NCBI GenBank assembly: GCA_910589165.1
Contig: CAJUSP010000019.1
Span: 1 to 41,932, forward strand
Length of the DNA stretch: 41,932 nt
Source: an uncultured Adlercreutzia sp.
GTDB taxonomy: Bacteria; Actinomycetota; Coriobacteriia; Coriobacteriales; Eggerthellaceae
Reading direction: 5' to 3'
Shown here: piece by piece, positions 24,539 to 32,742 of the stretch
Layout of the letters: every line of letters starts with the position of its first letter
Numbering within the stretch: the stretch's first letter is position 1
Made by a program: the position numbers and the translations under genes
Notes under the pieces: generated by a model
Databases searched by the model: none
What the model saw: the letters and a program-made list of their open reading frames with translations, nothing else
Told to the model about the DNA's origin: nothing

Positions 24539-25376
24539 TGAGTTGAGCCGTCCCTCGCTCGCGCAGCGGGCGGGGGAGTGTTTGCGGGAGCGATCGTTCT
24601 CTTGCACGGTGGGCTATGACGGGGCTCCCTTTGCGGGGTTCGCCAAGCAGCCGGGGCAGGCGACGGTGCAGGGGGAGCTGGAAGGCGCGCTCGCGCTGTT
24701 GCTGCGCCGGCCGGTGGATGTGGTGTGTGCCGGGCGGACGGACGCCGGGGTGCACGCCCGCGGCCAGGTGGTGTCCTTCGACGCTGACACGAACGAGCTG
24801 CGTGGGCGCACGCTGCATTCTCTGCGCCGGTCGCTGAACGCGCTGACGGCCGAGGGCGTCGTGGTACGCGCGGTGGACGAGCGGCCCCGGGGCTTCTCGG
24901 CCCGCTTCGATGCCCAGTGGCGCGAGTACAAGTACTACCTGTCCTGCGGGGACGTGCCCCCGGTGTTCACGGGGCACACCTCGTGGTTCGTGGGGCCGAA
25001 CCTGGATATAGCCGCCATGGAGCGCGGGGCGGCCCACCTCATCGGCGAGCACGACTTCAAGAGCTTCTGCATGGCCGCCTCGGCGGTGGGCAAGCCCACC
25101 TGCCGCAACGTGAGCGAGATATCCATCGCCTCCGAGGAAATTCTGGGCGAGCCGCACCGGGTCATCACGGTGCGGGGCAACGCGTTTCTGCACTCTATGG
25201 TGCGCACCATCGTGGGCACGCTCGTCATGGTGGGCCGCGGCATGCGCGAGCCCGACTGGGTGGCCGAAGTGCTGGCCGCCCGCGACCGCCAGGCGGCGGG
25301 GGAGAACGCGCCGGCCGCGGGCCTCGTGTTCTGGTCGGTCCACTACGGCGAGGAAGCTGCCCCGCTGCCAGCGTAA
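24531..25376 (+). CDS. truA: tRNA pseudouridine(38-40) synthase TruA
   Basis: Converts uridines 38-40 in the tRNA anticodon stem to pseudouridine. Motifs: SCTVGYDGAPFAGFAKQP, the catalytic-Asp region CAGRTDAGVHARGQVV, and FLHSMVRTIVGTLVMVGRG. The start is uncertain: TTG 24531 (8 bases inside dnaE, 281 residues) or TTG 24543. No start gives an obvious ribosome-binding site, and coupling to dnaE is likely. The -10-like box at 25430 belongs to the next gene. Confidence 0.93.
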   Translation: MPSELSRPSLAQRAGECLRERSFSCTVGYDGAPFAGFAKQPGQATVQGELEGALALLLRRPVDVVCAGRTDAGVHARGQVVSFDADTNELRGRTLHSLRRSLNALTAEGVVVRAVDERPRGFSARFDAQWREYKYYLSCGDVPPVFTGHTSWFVGPNLDIAAMERGAAHLIGEHDFKSFCMAASAVGKPTCRNVSEISIASEEILGEPHRVITVRGNAFLHSMVRTIVGTLVMVGRGMREPDWVAEVLAARDRQAAGENAPAAGLVFWSVHYGEEAAPLPA

Positions 25377-25429
25377 CGAGTCCCTTGCCCTACGAAGCGC
25401 GCGCTGTCTCATGCCGGCCTGCGACGTGC

Positions 25430-25435
25430 TATGAT
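25430..25435 (+). promoter_or_regulatory. Probable -10 box of the aldo/keto reductase gene
   Basis: TATGAT preceded by TGC (extended -10 style), 42 bases before ATG 25477. No -35 box is evident. A partial reverse copy of the 4013/4075 repeat lies at 25382-25394. Confidence 0.45.
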
Positions 25436-25476
25436 GGCTCCGTCGTATTTTTGCGCATGTGCACAAGGGGGTAATC

Positions 25477-26598
25477 ATGGGAACTGCCGACAAGTTGGCG
25501 CCGCTGGGGTTCGGGTTCATGCGGCTTCCGCTGAAAGACGAGAACGATCCCGCGTCCATCGACATCGAGAAAACCTGCGAGCTGGTAGACGTGTTCATGG
25601 GTGCCGGCTTCACCTACTTCGATTCCGCCCGCGGCTACCACGCCGGCAAATCGGAATGGGCGCTTAAGAAGGCGCTTGTGGAGCGCTACCCGCGCGAGTC
25701 GTTCACCATCGCCACGAAGCTGCCCGCGTGGCTCGCGGAAAACGCCGAGCACGCTCGGGCCATGTTCGACAAGTCGCTGCGCGAGTGCGGTGTCGCCTAC
25801 TTCGACTACTACCTGCTGCACAATCTGGGCGAGAGCCTCACCCAGTGCTTTGAGGACTTCGGGCTGTGGGAGTTCTGCGCCCAGATGAAGGCCGAGGGCA
25901 AGATCCGGAAGTTCGGCTTCTCCATCCACGACAACGCTGAGGAGCTCGAGCGCGTGCTCGATGCGCACCCCGAGGTCGATTTCGTGCAGCTGCAGATCAA
26001 CTACGTCGACTGGGAAAGCGACATCATCCAGTCGCGCCGCTGCTACGAGGTATGCCAGGCCCGCGGCCTTCCCGTGGTCATCATGGAGCCGGTGAAGGGC
26101 GGCACGCTGGTGAAGCTGCCGGACGCCGTGGCCGACGTGCTCCGTACGGCCGAGCCCGGTGCGCCGCTGGCGTCGTGGGCCCTGCGCTTCGCCGGCTCGC
26201 TGCCGAACGTCATCGCGGTGCTCTCGGGCATGAACACCCCCGAGATGGTGGCCGAGAACGCCGCCATCATGCGCGACTGCCCACCGCTCACCGACGAGGA
26301 GCGCCAGGTCATCGATCGCGCCCGCGAGGTGCTGGCGGGCCTTCCCGGCGTGCCCTGCACCGACTGCCGCTACTGTATGAAGGGCTGCCCGGAAGGGGTG
26401 CACATCAACACCATCATGCAGTCGCTCAACATCTACGACCAGATGGGGGACGCCCACCGCGCCCAGGAGAACTACAACTGGAACGCCGGCGACGGCAAGG
26501 CGAGCGCCTGCATCCAGTGCGGGGCCTGCGAGGCCGTCTGCCCCCAGCATATCGAGATCGTGAGCCAGTTGGAGCGCGCCGTCGACCTGTTCGAGTAG
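25477..26598 (+). CDS. Aldo/keto reductase with two 4Fe-4S clusters
   Basis: 373 residues from ATG 25477 (AAGGGGG upstream). The TIM-barrel domain has the AKR tetrad: Asp and Tyr in YFDSARGYHAGKSEWALKKA, Lys in IATKLPAW, His in YYLLHNLGES. The C-terminus carries two ferredoxin-type motifs, CTDCRYCMKGCP and CIQCGACEAVCP, both CxxCxxCxxxCP. This subfamily is common in anaerobes, and the substrate is usually unknown; electrons probably come from ferredoxin or flavodoxin-like carriers as well as, or instead of, NADPH. It stands alone between truA and the transporter. Confidence 0.9.
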   Translation: MGTADKLAPLGFGFMRLPLKDENDPASIDIEKTCELVDVFMGAGFTYFDSARGYHAGKSEWALKKALVERYPRESFTIATKLPAWLAENAEHARAMFDKSLRECGVAYFDYYLLHNLGESLTQCFEDFGLWEFCAQMKAEGKIRKFGFSIHDNAEELERVLDAHPEVDFVQLQINYVDWESDIIQSRRCYEVCQARGLPVVIMEPVKGGTLVKLPDAVADVLRTAEPGAPLASWALRFAGSLPNVIAVLSGMNTPEMVAENAAIMRDCPPLTDEERQVIDRAREVLAGLPGVPCTDCRYCMKGCPEGVHINTIMQSLNIYDQMGDAHRAQENYNWNAGDGKASACIQCGACEAVCPQHIEIVSQLERAVDLFE

Positions 26599-26606
26599 GT
26601 CTGCGC

Positions 26607-26612
26607 TATAAT
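26607..26612 (+). promoter_or_regulatory. -10 box of the NSS transporter gene
   Basis: Consensus TATAAT, 71 bases before ATG 26684. No good -35 box is present. The position right after the previous stop suggests the transporter has its own promoter. Confidence 0.55.
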
Positions 26613-26683
26613 CTTCCAACTTATGGTTTTGACGCCCAGTGCGGGCGAGGGGCCTTTGCGGCCCGCGGAAGGAAAGGGACTCT

Positions 26684-28063
26684 ATGGCAGGCAATATCGA
26701 GAAGCGCGCTTCCTGGTCGGGCAAGTGGGCATTCATTCTGGCCGCGGCGGCCTCGGCCGTGGGCCTGGGGAACATGTGGCGCTTCCCCTATCTGGCGGCG
26801 AAGTACGGCGGCGGCACCTTCCTCATCACCTATCTGGTGCTGGTGTTCACCTTCGGCGTGTCGCTGCTGCTTCTGGAAACGGCGCTCGGCCGCAAGACGG
26901 GCCAGTCCGCTATCGGCGCGTTCTCCAGCTTCGGCAAGAAGTACACGTTCATCGGCGTTCTGGCCAGTGCGGTGCCGTTCATCATCACCCCCTATTACTG
27001 CATCATCGGCGGTTGGGTGACGAAGTACGCCGCATCGTATTTGGGCGCGGGCGCCGATGCCCTGGCGGACGGCGGCGGGTTCTTCACGAGCTTCATCACC
27101 TCCAACGTTGAGAGCTACGTGTGGATGCTCGTGTTCATGATCCTCGTGTTCGTGGTCGTGGGCCTGGGTGTGAAGGGCGGCATCGAGAAGGCGAACCTCG
27201 TCATGATGCCGGCGCTCATCATCATGGCCATCGCCATCGCCATCTACACGCTCACCATGCCGGGCGCGGTGGACGGCGCGCTGTACTACCTGACGCCCGA
27301 TTTCAGCAAGTTCTCGCCCGAGCTGGTCATCTCGGCTTTGGGCCAGATGTTCTACAGCCTGTCGCTGGCCATGGGCATCATGATCACCTACGGCTCCTAC
27401 ATGCGCAAGCAGGACAGCCTCACCTCCTCGGTGGTGCGCATCGGCGGCTTCGATATCGGCGTGTCGTTCCTCGCCGGCCTCATGATCGTGCCCGCGGCCT
27501 TCGTGGCCATGGGCTCTGGCGAGGCCGTGGCCTCCAACGCCGGCCCCTCGCTCATGTTCATCACGCTGCCCGGCGTGTTCGCCGACATGGAGGGCATGGC
27601 CGCCGTCATCGGCTTCGTGTTCTTCCTGCTGGTGCTGTTCGCCGCGCTCACGAGCGCCATCTCGCTCACCGAGACGCTCGTGTCCATCGTGCAGGACGGC
27701 CTGAAGTGCGCCCGCGCCAAGGCCCTCGGCATCGTCATCGCCTTCGTGGTCATCGTCGGCGCCTTCATCAACGCCGGCTACAACGGGCTCGCCTTCATCG
27801 AGCCTTTGGGCGCCGGAACGAGCCTGCTCGACTTCGCCGACTTCTTCTCGAACTCGGTGCTCATGCCCATCGTGGCGCTGCTCACCTGCATCTTCGTCGG
27901 CTGGATCATCAAGCCGAAGACCATCGTCGACGAGGTGCGCATCTCGGCCCCCTTCAAGGCGGCCGGCGCCTGGTCCATCATGATCAAGTACATCGCGCCC
28001 GTGTTGGTGATCATCATCCTGGTGGCCTACGTCGCCGCGCAGTTCGGGTTCTTCAGCATGTAG
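26684..28063 (+). CDS. Sodium-dependent amino-acid transporter (NSS/SNF family)
   Basis: Membrane symporter of the LeuT fold, about 11-12 membrane segments in 459 residues. The TM1 signature ASAVGLGNMWRFPYLAAKYG contains the sodium and substrate-binding unwound region, and GGGTFLITYLVLVFTFGVSL follows as TM2. The start at 26684 (MAGNIEKRASWSG) is preferred over the ATG at 26639, because the upstream 15 codons do not fit and GGAAAGGG lies before it. The substrate is probably an amino acid (tryptophan, tyrosine or branched-chain are typical); the sequence does not say which. A terminator follows. Confidence 0.94.
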   Translation: MAGNIEKRASWSGKWAFILAAAASAVGLGNMWRFPYLAAKYGGGTFLITYLVLVFTFGVSLLLLETALGRKTGQSAIGAFSSFGKKYTFIGVLASAVPFIITPYYCIIGGWVTKYAASYLGAGADALADGGGFFTSFITSNVESYVWMLVFMILVFVVVGLGVKGGIEKANLVMMPALIIMAIAIAIYTLTMPGAVDGALYYLTPDFSKFSPELVISALGQMFYSLSLAMGIMITYGSYMRKQDSLTSSVVRIGGFDIGVSFLAGLMIVPAAFVAMGSGEAVASNAGPSLMFITLPGVFADMEGMAAVIGFVFFLLVLFAALTSAISLTETLVSIVQDGLKCARAKALGIVIAFVVIVGAFINAGYNGLAFIEPLGAGTSLLDFADFFSNSVLMPIVALLTCIFVGWIIKPKTIVDEVRISAPFKAAGAWSIMIKYIAPVLVIIILVAYVAAQFGFFSM

Positions 28064-28094
28064 AGGAAGAACTCGCTGAGTTGGAATTCCCTTG

Positions 28095-28130
28095 CGGAGG
28101 GCGTCCTTTGGGGCGCTCTCCGTTTGTTTT
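28095..28130 (+). terminator. Intrinsic terminator after the NSS gene
   Basis: CGGAGGGCG-type arm pairs with CGCTCTCCG (one wobble pair), followed by TTTGTTTT. It lies 32 bases after the transporter stop. Confidence 0.8.
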
Positions 28131-28134
28131 GCGG

Positions 28135-28140
28135 TAGGAT
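28135..28140 (+). promoter_or_regulatory. Possible -10 box of ychF
   Basis: TAGGAT, 38 bases before the ATG, just after the terminator. The -35 box is not clear. Confidence 0.35.
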
Positions 28141-28177
28141 GTTCAGTTATTGAAACGCTTCGAAGTGAAGGATTCTC

Positions 28178-29251
28178 ATGGCTTTATCCATTGGTATTGT
28201 GGGGCTGCCGAACGTGGGCAAGTCCACGCTGTTCACGGCAATGACCAACAAGGGCGGCCTGGCCGCCAACTACCCGTTCGCCACCATCGAGCCGAACGTG
28301 GGCATCGTGCCGGTGCCCGACGAGCGGCTTGATGCTCTGGCGGAAATCGACCACCCGGCGAAGATCGTGCCGGCGACGGTGGAGTTTGTGGACATCGCGG
28401 GGCTTGTGGCCGGAGCCTCCCAGGGCGAGGGCCTGGGCAACCAGTTCCTCGCGAACATCCGCGAGACCGACGCCATCGCGGAGGTGGTGCGCTTCTTCGG
28501 CGACCCGGACGTGACCCATGTGGCCGGCAAGGTGGACCCGCAATCCGACGTGGAAACCATCAAGACCGAGCTCATTCTGGCCGACATCGCCACGGTGGAG
28601 AAGGCCATTCCGCGCCTTGAGAAGGAGGCCAAGCGCGACAAGGCCGGCATCGCCAAGCTGGAGGCCGCCAAAAAGGTGCTCGCGGGGCTGAACGAGGGGC
28701 ACCGCGCGCGCACGCTGGGGCTGACCGACGACGAGGTGGCCGCCATCTACGAGCTGCACCTGCTGACCATGAAGCCCATGCTGTATATCGCGAACGTGGA
28801 CGAGGACGCCGTGGCGGCCGACCTGCCGGAGATCGACGGCTGTGTGCCGGTGCCCATCTCCGCGAAGGTGGAGGCCGACATCGCCGAGCTGGCCGAGATG
28901 GACCCGGCCGAGGCCCGCGAGTACATGGAGGCGCTCGGCCTGGGCGAGAGCGGGCTGGCGCGCCTCATCCGCGAGGCCTACGCGCTGCTGGGCCTGCAGA
29001 GCTACTTCACGAGCGGCGAGACCGAGACCCGTGCCTGGACCATCCCCGTGGGCGCGAAGGCCCCCCAGGCCGCCGGCGTCATCCACACCGATTTCGAGCG
29101 CGGCTTCATCAAGGCGGAAACGGCCAGCTTCGAGGACTACGTGGCCCTCGGCGGCGAGAAGGGCTGCCGGGACGCGGGGAAGCTGCGCCAGGAAGGCAAG
29201 GACTACGTCGTCCAAGACGGCGACGTCATGCACTTCAAGTTCAACGTGTAG
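28178..29251 (+). CDS. ychF: Ribosome-binding ATPase YchF/EngD
   Basis: Obg-family P-loop ATPase, 357 residues. G1 is GLPNVGKST (residues 8-16), G3 lies in DIAGLVAGASQGEGLGNQFL, and the altered G4 (NVDED) explains ATP over GTP preference in this family. The C-terminal TGS-like domain includes ETETRAWTIPVGAKAPQAAG and ends DVMHFKFNV as in E. coli. Core gene linked to ribosomes and oxidative stress response. Confidence 0.96.
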   Translation: MALSIGIVGLPNVGKSTLFTAMTNKGGLAANYPFATIEPNVGIVPVPDERLDALAEIDHPAKIVPATVEFVDIAGLVAGASQGEGLGNQFLANIRETDAIAEVVRFFGDPDVTHVAGKVDPQSDVETIKTELILADIATVEKAIPRLEKEAKRDKAGIAKLEAAKKVLAGLNEGHRARTLGLTDDEVAAIYELHLLTMKPMLYIANVDEDAVAADLPEIDGCVPVPISAKVEADIAELAEMDPAEAREYMEALGLGESGLARLIREAYALLGLQSYFTSGETETRAWTIPVGAKAPQAAGVIHTDFERGFIKAETASFEDYVALGGEKGCRDAGKLRQEGKDYVVQDGDVMHFKFNV

Positions 29252-29272
29252 CAGGGCGATAAGGAGGCCGAT

Positions 29273-30175
29273 ATGGCAGAGAGCTTTGGGCAGGGGCGCG
29301 GCGAGCGTCGGCCGAGCCGTGACGAGGTGCGCGAGGAGCGGCGGCGCGAGGCGGCGCGGCACAGCGGGCTGATGAAGGCGGCCTTCGGGGCCGAGACGGC
29401 CCAGACCGTGGAAGCCGCGGTGATTTACGAGGAAGGGGAGGGGCGCGAGCTGCCGCTGCCCGAGCCGGCCGCCGAGGCTACCGAGACCTGCGTGGTCACC
29501 TCGTTTGCCCCCGAGGCGCTCTACCGCGAGGGCCGCGGGAAGTGCGCCGTGGTGGATCCGGCGAACTTCACCCGGGCTGGTGGCGCCTACGAGGACGGCG
29601 CCTTCGGGCCCGAGCAGATCCTCTGCTCCGAGAGCAACCTCTACGAGGTGCTGCAGGGCGTGGCCGGCGAGTACCATCGCAAGAACAAGGATTACCGCCG
29701 CGGTTCGCTGTTCACCGATCGCGCGCTGTGGCTGCCCGAGGTCGTGTTCTCGCGCGGCGGCGACGTGCGTCGCGCCGGCGTCATCGCCGTGGCCGAGCCC
29801 GTGCGCGCCTTCGCGCTGGAGAACCACCGCCCCGAGGCCGAGGTGGAGCGCGCCCTGCGCGACCGCGTTGAGACGCTGCTGCGCATAGCCGCGGCCAACG
29901 AGGTGGAGACGCTTGTCGTGGGCGCCTTCGGCTGCGGGCGCAACGGGTACGAGCCCCAGGCGGTGATCGGCCTGTTCCAGGAGTGGTTCGCCGCGCATCC
30001 TGGCGCGCTGCCTCGCGTGGTGTTCGCCGTGCCCCGTATGTACCTCGATGCCTTCGATGCCGCCTTCGGTGCTCCTAAGGCCGACGAGGTCGTGGAAGTG
30101 GTCGAGGACGATGCCGACGAGGAGCGCGAGGACTGGCGCGACATCGAACTCCCCGAGGGCATCACCCTGCGATGA
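29273..30175 (+). CDS. TIGR02452 / bacterial PARG-like protein
   Basis: 300 residues. A charged N-terminus (1-35) is followed by a macrodomain of the microbial PARG type: VVDPANFTRAGGAYEDGAFG, then PEQILCSESNLYEVL, then VVGAFGCGRNGYEPQAV. Family members remove ADP-ribose chains or bind ADP-ribose. The usual catalytic QEE triplet appears here as PEQ, so the second Glu is Gln; activity may be lost or altered. The acidic tail (VVEDDADEEREDW) is specific to this protein. It follows ychF by 21 bases and overlaps the next gene by 4 bases (ATGA). Confidence 0.82.
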   Translation: MAESFGQGRGERRPSRDEVREERRREAARHSGLMKAAFGAETAQTVEAAVIYEEGEGRELPLPEPAAEATETCVVTSFAPEALYREGRGKCAVVDPANFTRAGGAYEDGAFGPEQILCSESNLYEVLQGVAGEYHRKNKDYRRGSLFTDRALWLPEVVFSRGGDVRRAGVIAVAEPVRAFALENHRPEAEVERALRDRVETLLRIAAANEVETLVVGAFGCGRNGYEPQAVIGLFQEWFAAHPGALPRVVFAVPRMYLDAFDAAFGAPKADEVVEVVEDDADEEREDWRDIELPEGITLR

Positions 30176-30846
30176 ACGATTTCGAAACGCGCATTGCGCC
30201 GGATACCGACATTGTCGGGCCGGGGCAGCGGGTGGCGGTGGAGCCGCTGGAGGTGTTCCTGTCCCGCGAGCCGCGCCTGGCCGTGGCGTTTTCCGGCGGC
30301 TGCGACTCGTCGCTTCTGCTGGCGGCGGCGAAGCTGGCCGGCTGCGAGGCCCATGCCTACCTGGTGAAGACCGCCTTCCAGCCCGATTTCGAATTGGCCG
30401 ACGCCCGCGCCGTGGCCGATACCCTCGGCGTTCCGCTCACGGTCATCGAGGCCGATGTGCTGGCCGAGGCCGCCATCTGCGCGAATTCGCCCGACCGCTG
30501 CCGGCTGTGCAAGGCCTTTATCTTCCGCGCCATCCGCGAGGCGGCCGCCGCCGACGGTTTCACCGTGCTCGTGGACGGCACCAACGCCACCGACGACCCG
30601 GCGCGCCGCCCCGGCTTCGCCGCCCTGGAGGAGGCCGGGGTTGTGTCGCCTTTGCGTCGTGCGGGGCTTACCAAGGCCAACGTGCGTGCGGTGCTCGCCC
30701 AGCTGGAGGGCTCTTTCGGCCTGGACGCCGGCACCCTCATGTCCGCCAAGCCGAGCTTCCCCTGCCTGGCCGTCTACGTGCCCGAGGGGCAGCCCATCGG
30801 CAAGGATTCCCTCGCTGCCGCCGCCCGCGCCCGCGGACTCTGTTAA
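30172..30846 (+). CDS. LarE-like PP-loop ATP pyrophosphatase
   Basis: 224 residues. AVAFSGGCDSSLLLAAAKLAG is the PP-loop; CANSPDRCRLCK and LVDGTNATDDPARRPG are the LarE signature. LarE donates sulfur for the nickel-pincer cofactor of lactate racemase. It ends soon after KPSFPCLAVYVPEGQPIG, where typical LarE proteins continue another 40-50 residues, so it is short. No continuation is seen in other frames, since the gatC promoter region follows. No larA, larB or larC is in the window; the true role may be another sulfur transfer. Start by ATGA overlap with the previous gene. Confidence 0.82.
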   Translation: MNDFETRIAPDTDIVGPGQRVAVEPLEVFLSREPRLAVAFSGGCDSSLLLAAAKLAGCEAHAYLVKTAFQPDFELADARAVADTLGVPLTVIEADVLAEAAICANSPDRCRLCKAFIFRAIREAAAADGFTVLVDGTNATDDPARRPGFAALEEAGVVSPLRRAGLTKANVRAVLAQLEGSFGLDAGTLMSAKPSFPCLAVYVPEGQPIGKDSLAAAARARGLC

Positions 30847-30894
30847 ATCTCGGCGCTTGGCGCTGCTCGTCAGCTTGGGGCAGCCCCCTTTTGC

Positions 30895-30900
30895 TATCAT
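30895..30900 (+). promoter_or_regulatory. Probable -10 box of gatCAB
   Basis: TATCAT preceded by TGC, 40 bases before the gatC ATG. A TTGGGG lies 14 bases upstream, too close for a classic -35 box. Confidence 0.4.
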
Positions 30901-30940
30901 GGGGCGGTTACTATTTCGAATGCAGAAGGAGCCCCGTTCC

Positions 30941-31252
30941 ATGACGCAGCATCTTTCCGAGGCCGATGTGCGCGGCATTGCCGAATACACGCGCATCGGG
31001 CTTACGGCCGAGGAAGTGGTCACCATGACCGCCGACCTCAATGCCATCATCGACAGCCTCGCGCCCATCACCGAGTTCGACCTCGACGGTGTCGAGCCCA
31101 CCTTCCATCCCATCGGCGACTTGTCCAACGTCATGCGCGAGGACAAGGTGCGCGGCAGCTTCACCCAGGCGGTGGCGCTGGAGAACGCGCCGAAGCAGGA
31201 GGACGGCAGCTTCCTCATCCCGTCCATCCTGGGCGAGGGGGGCGATCGCTAA
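30941..31252 (+). CDS. gatC: Asp/Glu-tRNA amidotransferase subunit C
   Basis: Small subunit that clamps GatA to GatB. 103 residues from ATG 30941, with AGAAGGAG ahead. The helical N-terminus (SEADVRGIAEYTRIGLTAEE) and the FDLDGVEPTFHPIGDLSNVMREDKV segment are typical. The same frame is open far upstream but overlaps the LarE-like gene there and is not coding. The stop overlaps the gatA start by one base. Confidence 0.95.
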   Translation: MTQHLSEADVRGIAEYTRIGLTAEEVVTMTADLNAIIDSLAPITEFDLDGVEPTFHPIGDLSNVMREDKVRGSFTQAVALENAPKQEDGSFLIPSILGEGGDR

Positions 31253-32742
31253 TGGCTACTTTCGGGGAAATGAGCATCCGCGAGATCCAGCGTGGCTTGG
31301 CGGCCAAGGAGTTCTCGGCGGCGGACGTGGCCCGCGGTACCTTTGAGCGCATCGCGGCGGCCGACGAGACCGTGCATTCCTTCTTGGAAACCACTGAGAC
31401 GTTGGCGCTGGATGCCGCGGCCCGCATCGATGCTGCCATCGCTGAAGGGCGCCTGGCCGAGATGGGTCCGCTGGCCGGCGTGCCGGTGGGCTACAAGGAC
31501 AACATGAACCTCACGGGCACTCATACCACCTGCTCGTCGAACATGCTGAAGAACTACGTGTCGCCCTACACCGCCACCTGCGTGGAGAACACCCTGCGCG
31601 CCGGCGCTTTGCCCATCGGCAAGCTGAACATGGACGAGTTCGCCTTCGGCAGCTCCACCGAGACGAGCGCCTTCGGCCCCACCCGCAACCCGTGGGACCT
31701 CGAGCGCGTGCCCGGCGGATCCTCGGGCGGCTCGGCGGCGGCGGTGGCGGCGGGGCTGGTGCCCGTCACCCTGGGCTCCGATACCGGCGGCTCCATCCGC
31801 CAGCCCGGCAGCTTCTGCGGACTCGTGGCTGTGAAGCCCACCTACGGCGTGGTATCGCGCTACGGCGTGGTAGCCTTCGGCAGCTCGCTCGACCAGGTGG
31901 GGCCGTTCACCCGTACGGTGGAGGATGCGGCGCTCGCCCTGAACGCGCTCGCGGGCCGCGACGAGCTGGACTGCACGAGCCAGCCTTGCGATGTGGACTT
32001 TACGGCGAACCTCGCAGAGGGCGTGGCCGGCATGAAGATTGGCATTGTGCCGGCGTTTATGGAGGCGCAAGGTCTCACGGCCGAGGTGAAGGCGAAGGTG
32101 GCCGAGGCCGCCGACCAGCTGCGAAAGCTCGGCGCTGAACTGGTGGAAGTGGAGTTGCCCCATGCCCAGGCGGCCATGAGCGCCTACTACGTGCTCGGCC
32201 CCTGCGAGGCCTTCAGCAACCTGGCCCGCTTCGATTCCGTGCGCTACGGCTATTGCGATCCGGGCCACAAGGATCTGGGCAGCCAGTACGAGGCCAGCCG
32301 CCACGAGGGCTTCGGCCCCGAGGCGCGCCGCCGCATCATGCTGGGCAGCTACCTCTTGTCCGCCGGCGTGTACGACAAGTACTACTACCCGGCCCAGCAG
32401 GTGCGCACCCTCATCACCCAGGACTACACGAGCGCCTACGAGCAGGTCGACTGCATCCTCACGCCGGTGGCGCCGCGCACCGCCTTCAAGTTCGGCGAGA
32501 TCGGCGACCCGACGGAAATGTACCTGTCGGACATGTTCACCATCTCCATCAACATCGCCGGCAACGGCGGCATGTCGGTGCCCGTGGGCCTGGGGGCCGA
32601 CACCAACCTGCCGGTGGGCGTGCAGCTTATCGCCCCGGCCTTCAAGGACAAGAACATGCTGCGTGTGGCCGCCGCGCTGGAAACGGTGTACGGCGTAGCT
32701 CCCGTTGCCCCCGCCTTCGCCGACGGAAAGGTTGGTGCCTAA
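31252..32742 (+). CDS. gatA: Asp/Glu-tRNA amidotransferase subunit A
   Basis: Glutaminase/amidase that supplies ammonia for making Gln-tRNA(Gln) or Asn-tRNA(Asn). 496 residues. The amidase-signature Ser-Ser-Lys triad is visible: Lys in VGYKDNMN, Ser in GSDTGGSIRQPGS, with the Gly/Ser loop PGGSSGGSAAAVAAG. Overlaps gatC and abuts gatB. Confidence 0.97.
   Translation: MATFGEMSIREIQRGLAAKEFSAADVARGTFERIAAADETVHSFLETTETLALDAAARIDAAIAEGRLAEMGPLAGVPVGYKDNMNLTGTHTTCSSNMLKNYVSPYTATCVENTLRAGALPIGKLNMDEFAFGSSTETSAFGPTRNPWDLERVPGGSSGGSAAAVAAGLVPVTLGSDTGGSIRQPGSFCGLVAVKPTYGVVSRYGVVAFGSSLDQVGPFTRTVEDAALALNALAGRDELDCTSQPCDVDFTANLAEGVAGMKIGIVPAFMEAQGLTAEVKAKVAEAADQLRKLGAELVEVELPHAQAAMSAYYVLGPCEAFSNLARFDSVRYGYCDPGHKDLGSQYEASRHEGFGPEARRRIMLGSYLLSAGVYDKYYYPAQQVRTLITQDYTSAYEQVDCILTPVAPRTAFKFGEIGDPTEMYLSDMFTISINIAGNGGMSVPVGLGADTNLPVGVQLIAPAFKDKNMLRVAAALETVYGVAPVAPAFADGKVGA

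Noticed and set aside
21611..24607. 998-codon minus-strand open frame opposite dnaE
   Set aside because: Same shadow effect; no recognisable domain, and dnaE is certain on the plus strand.
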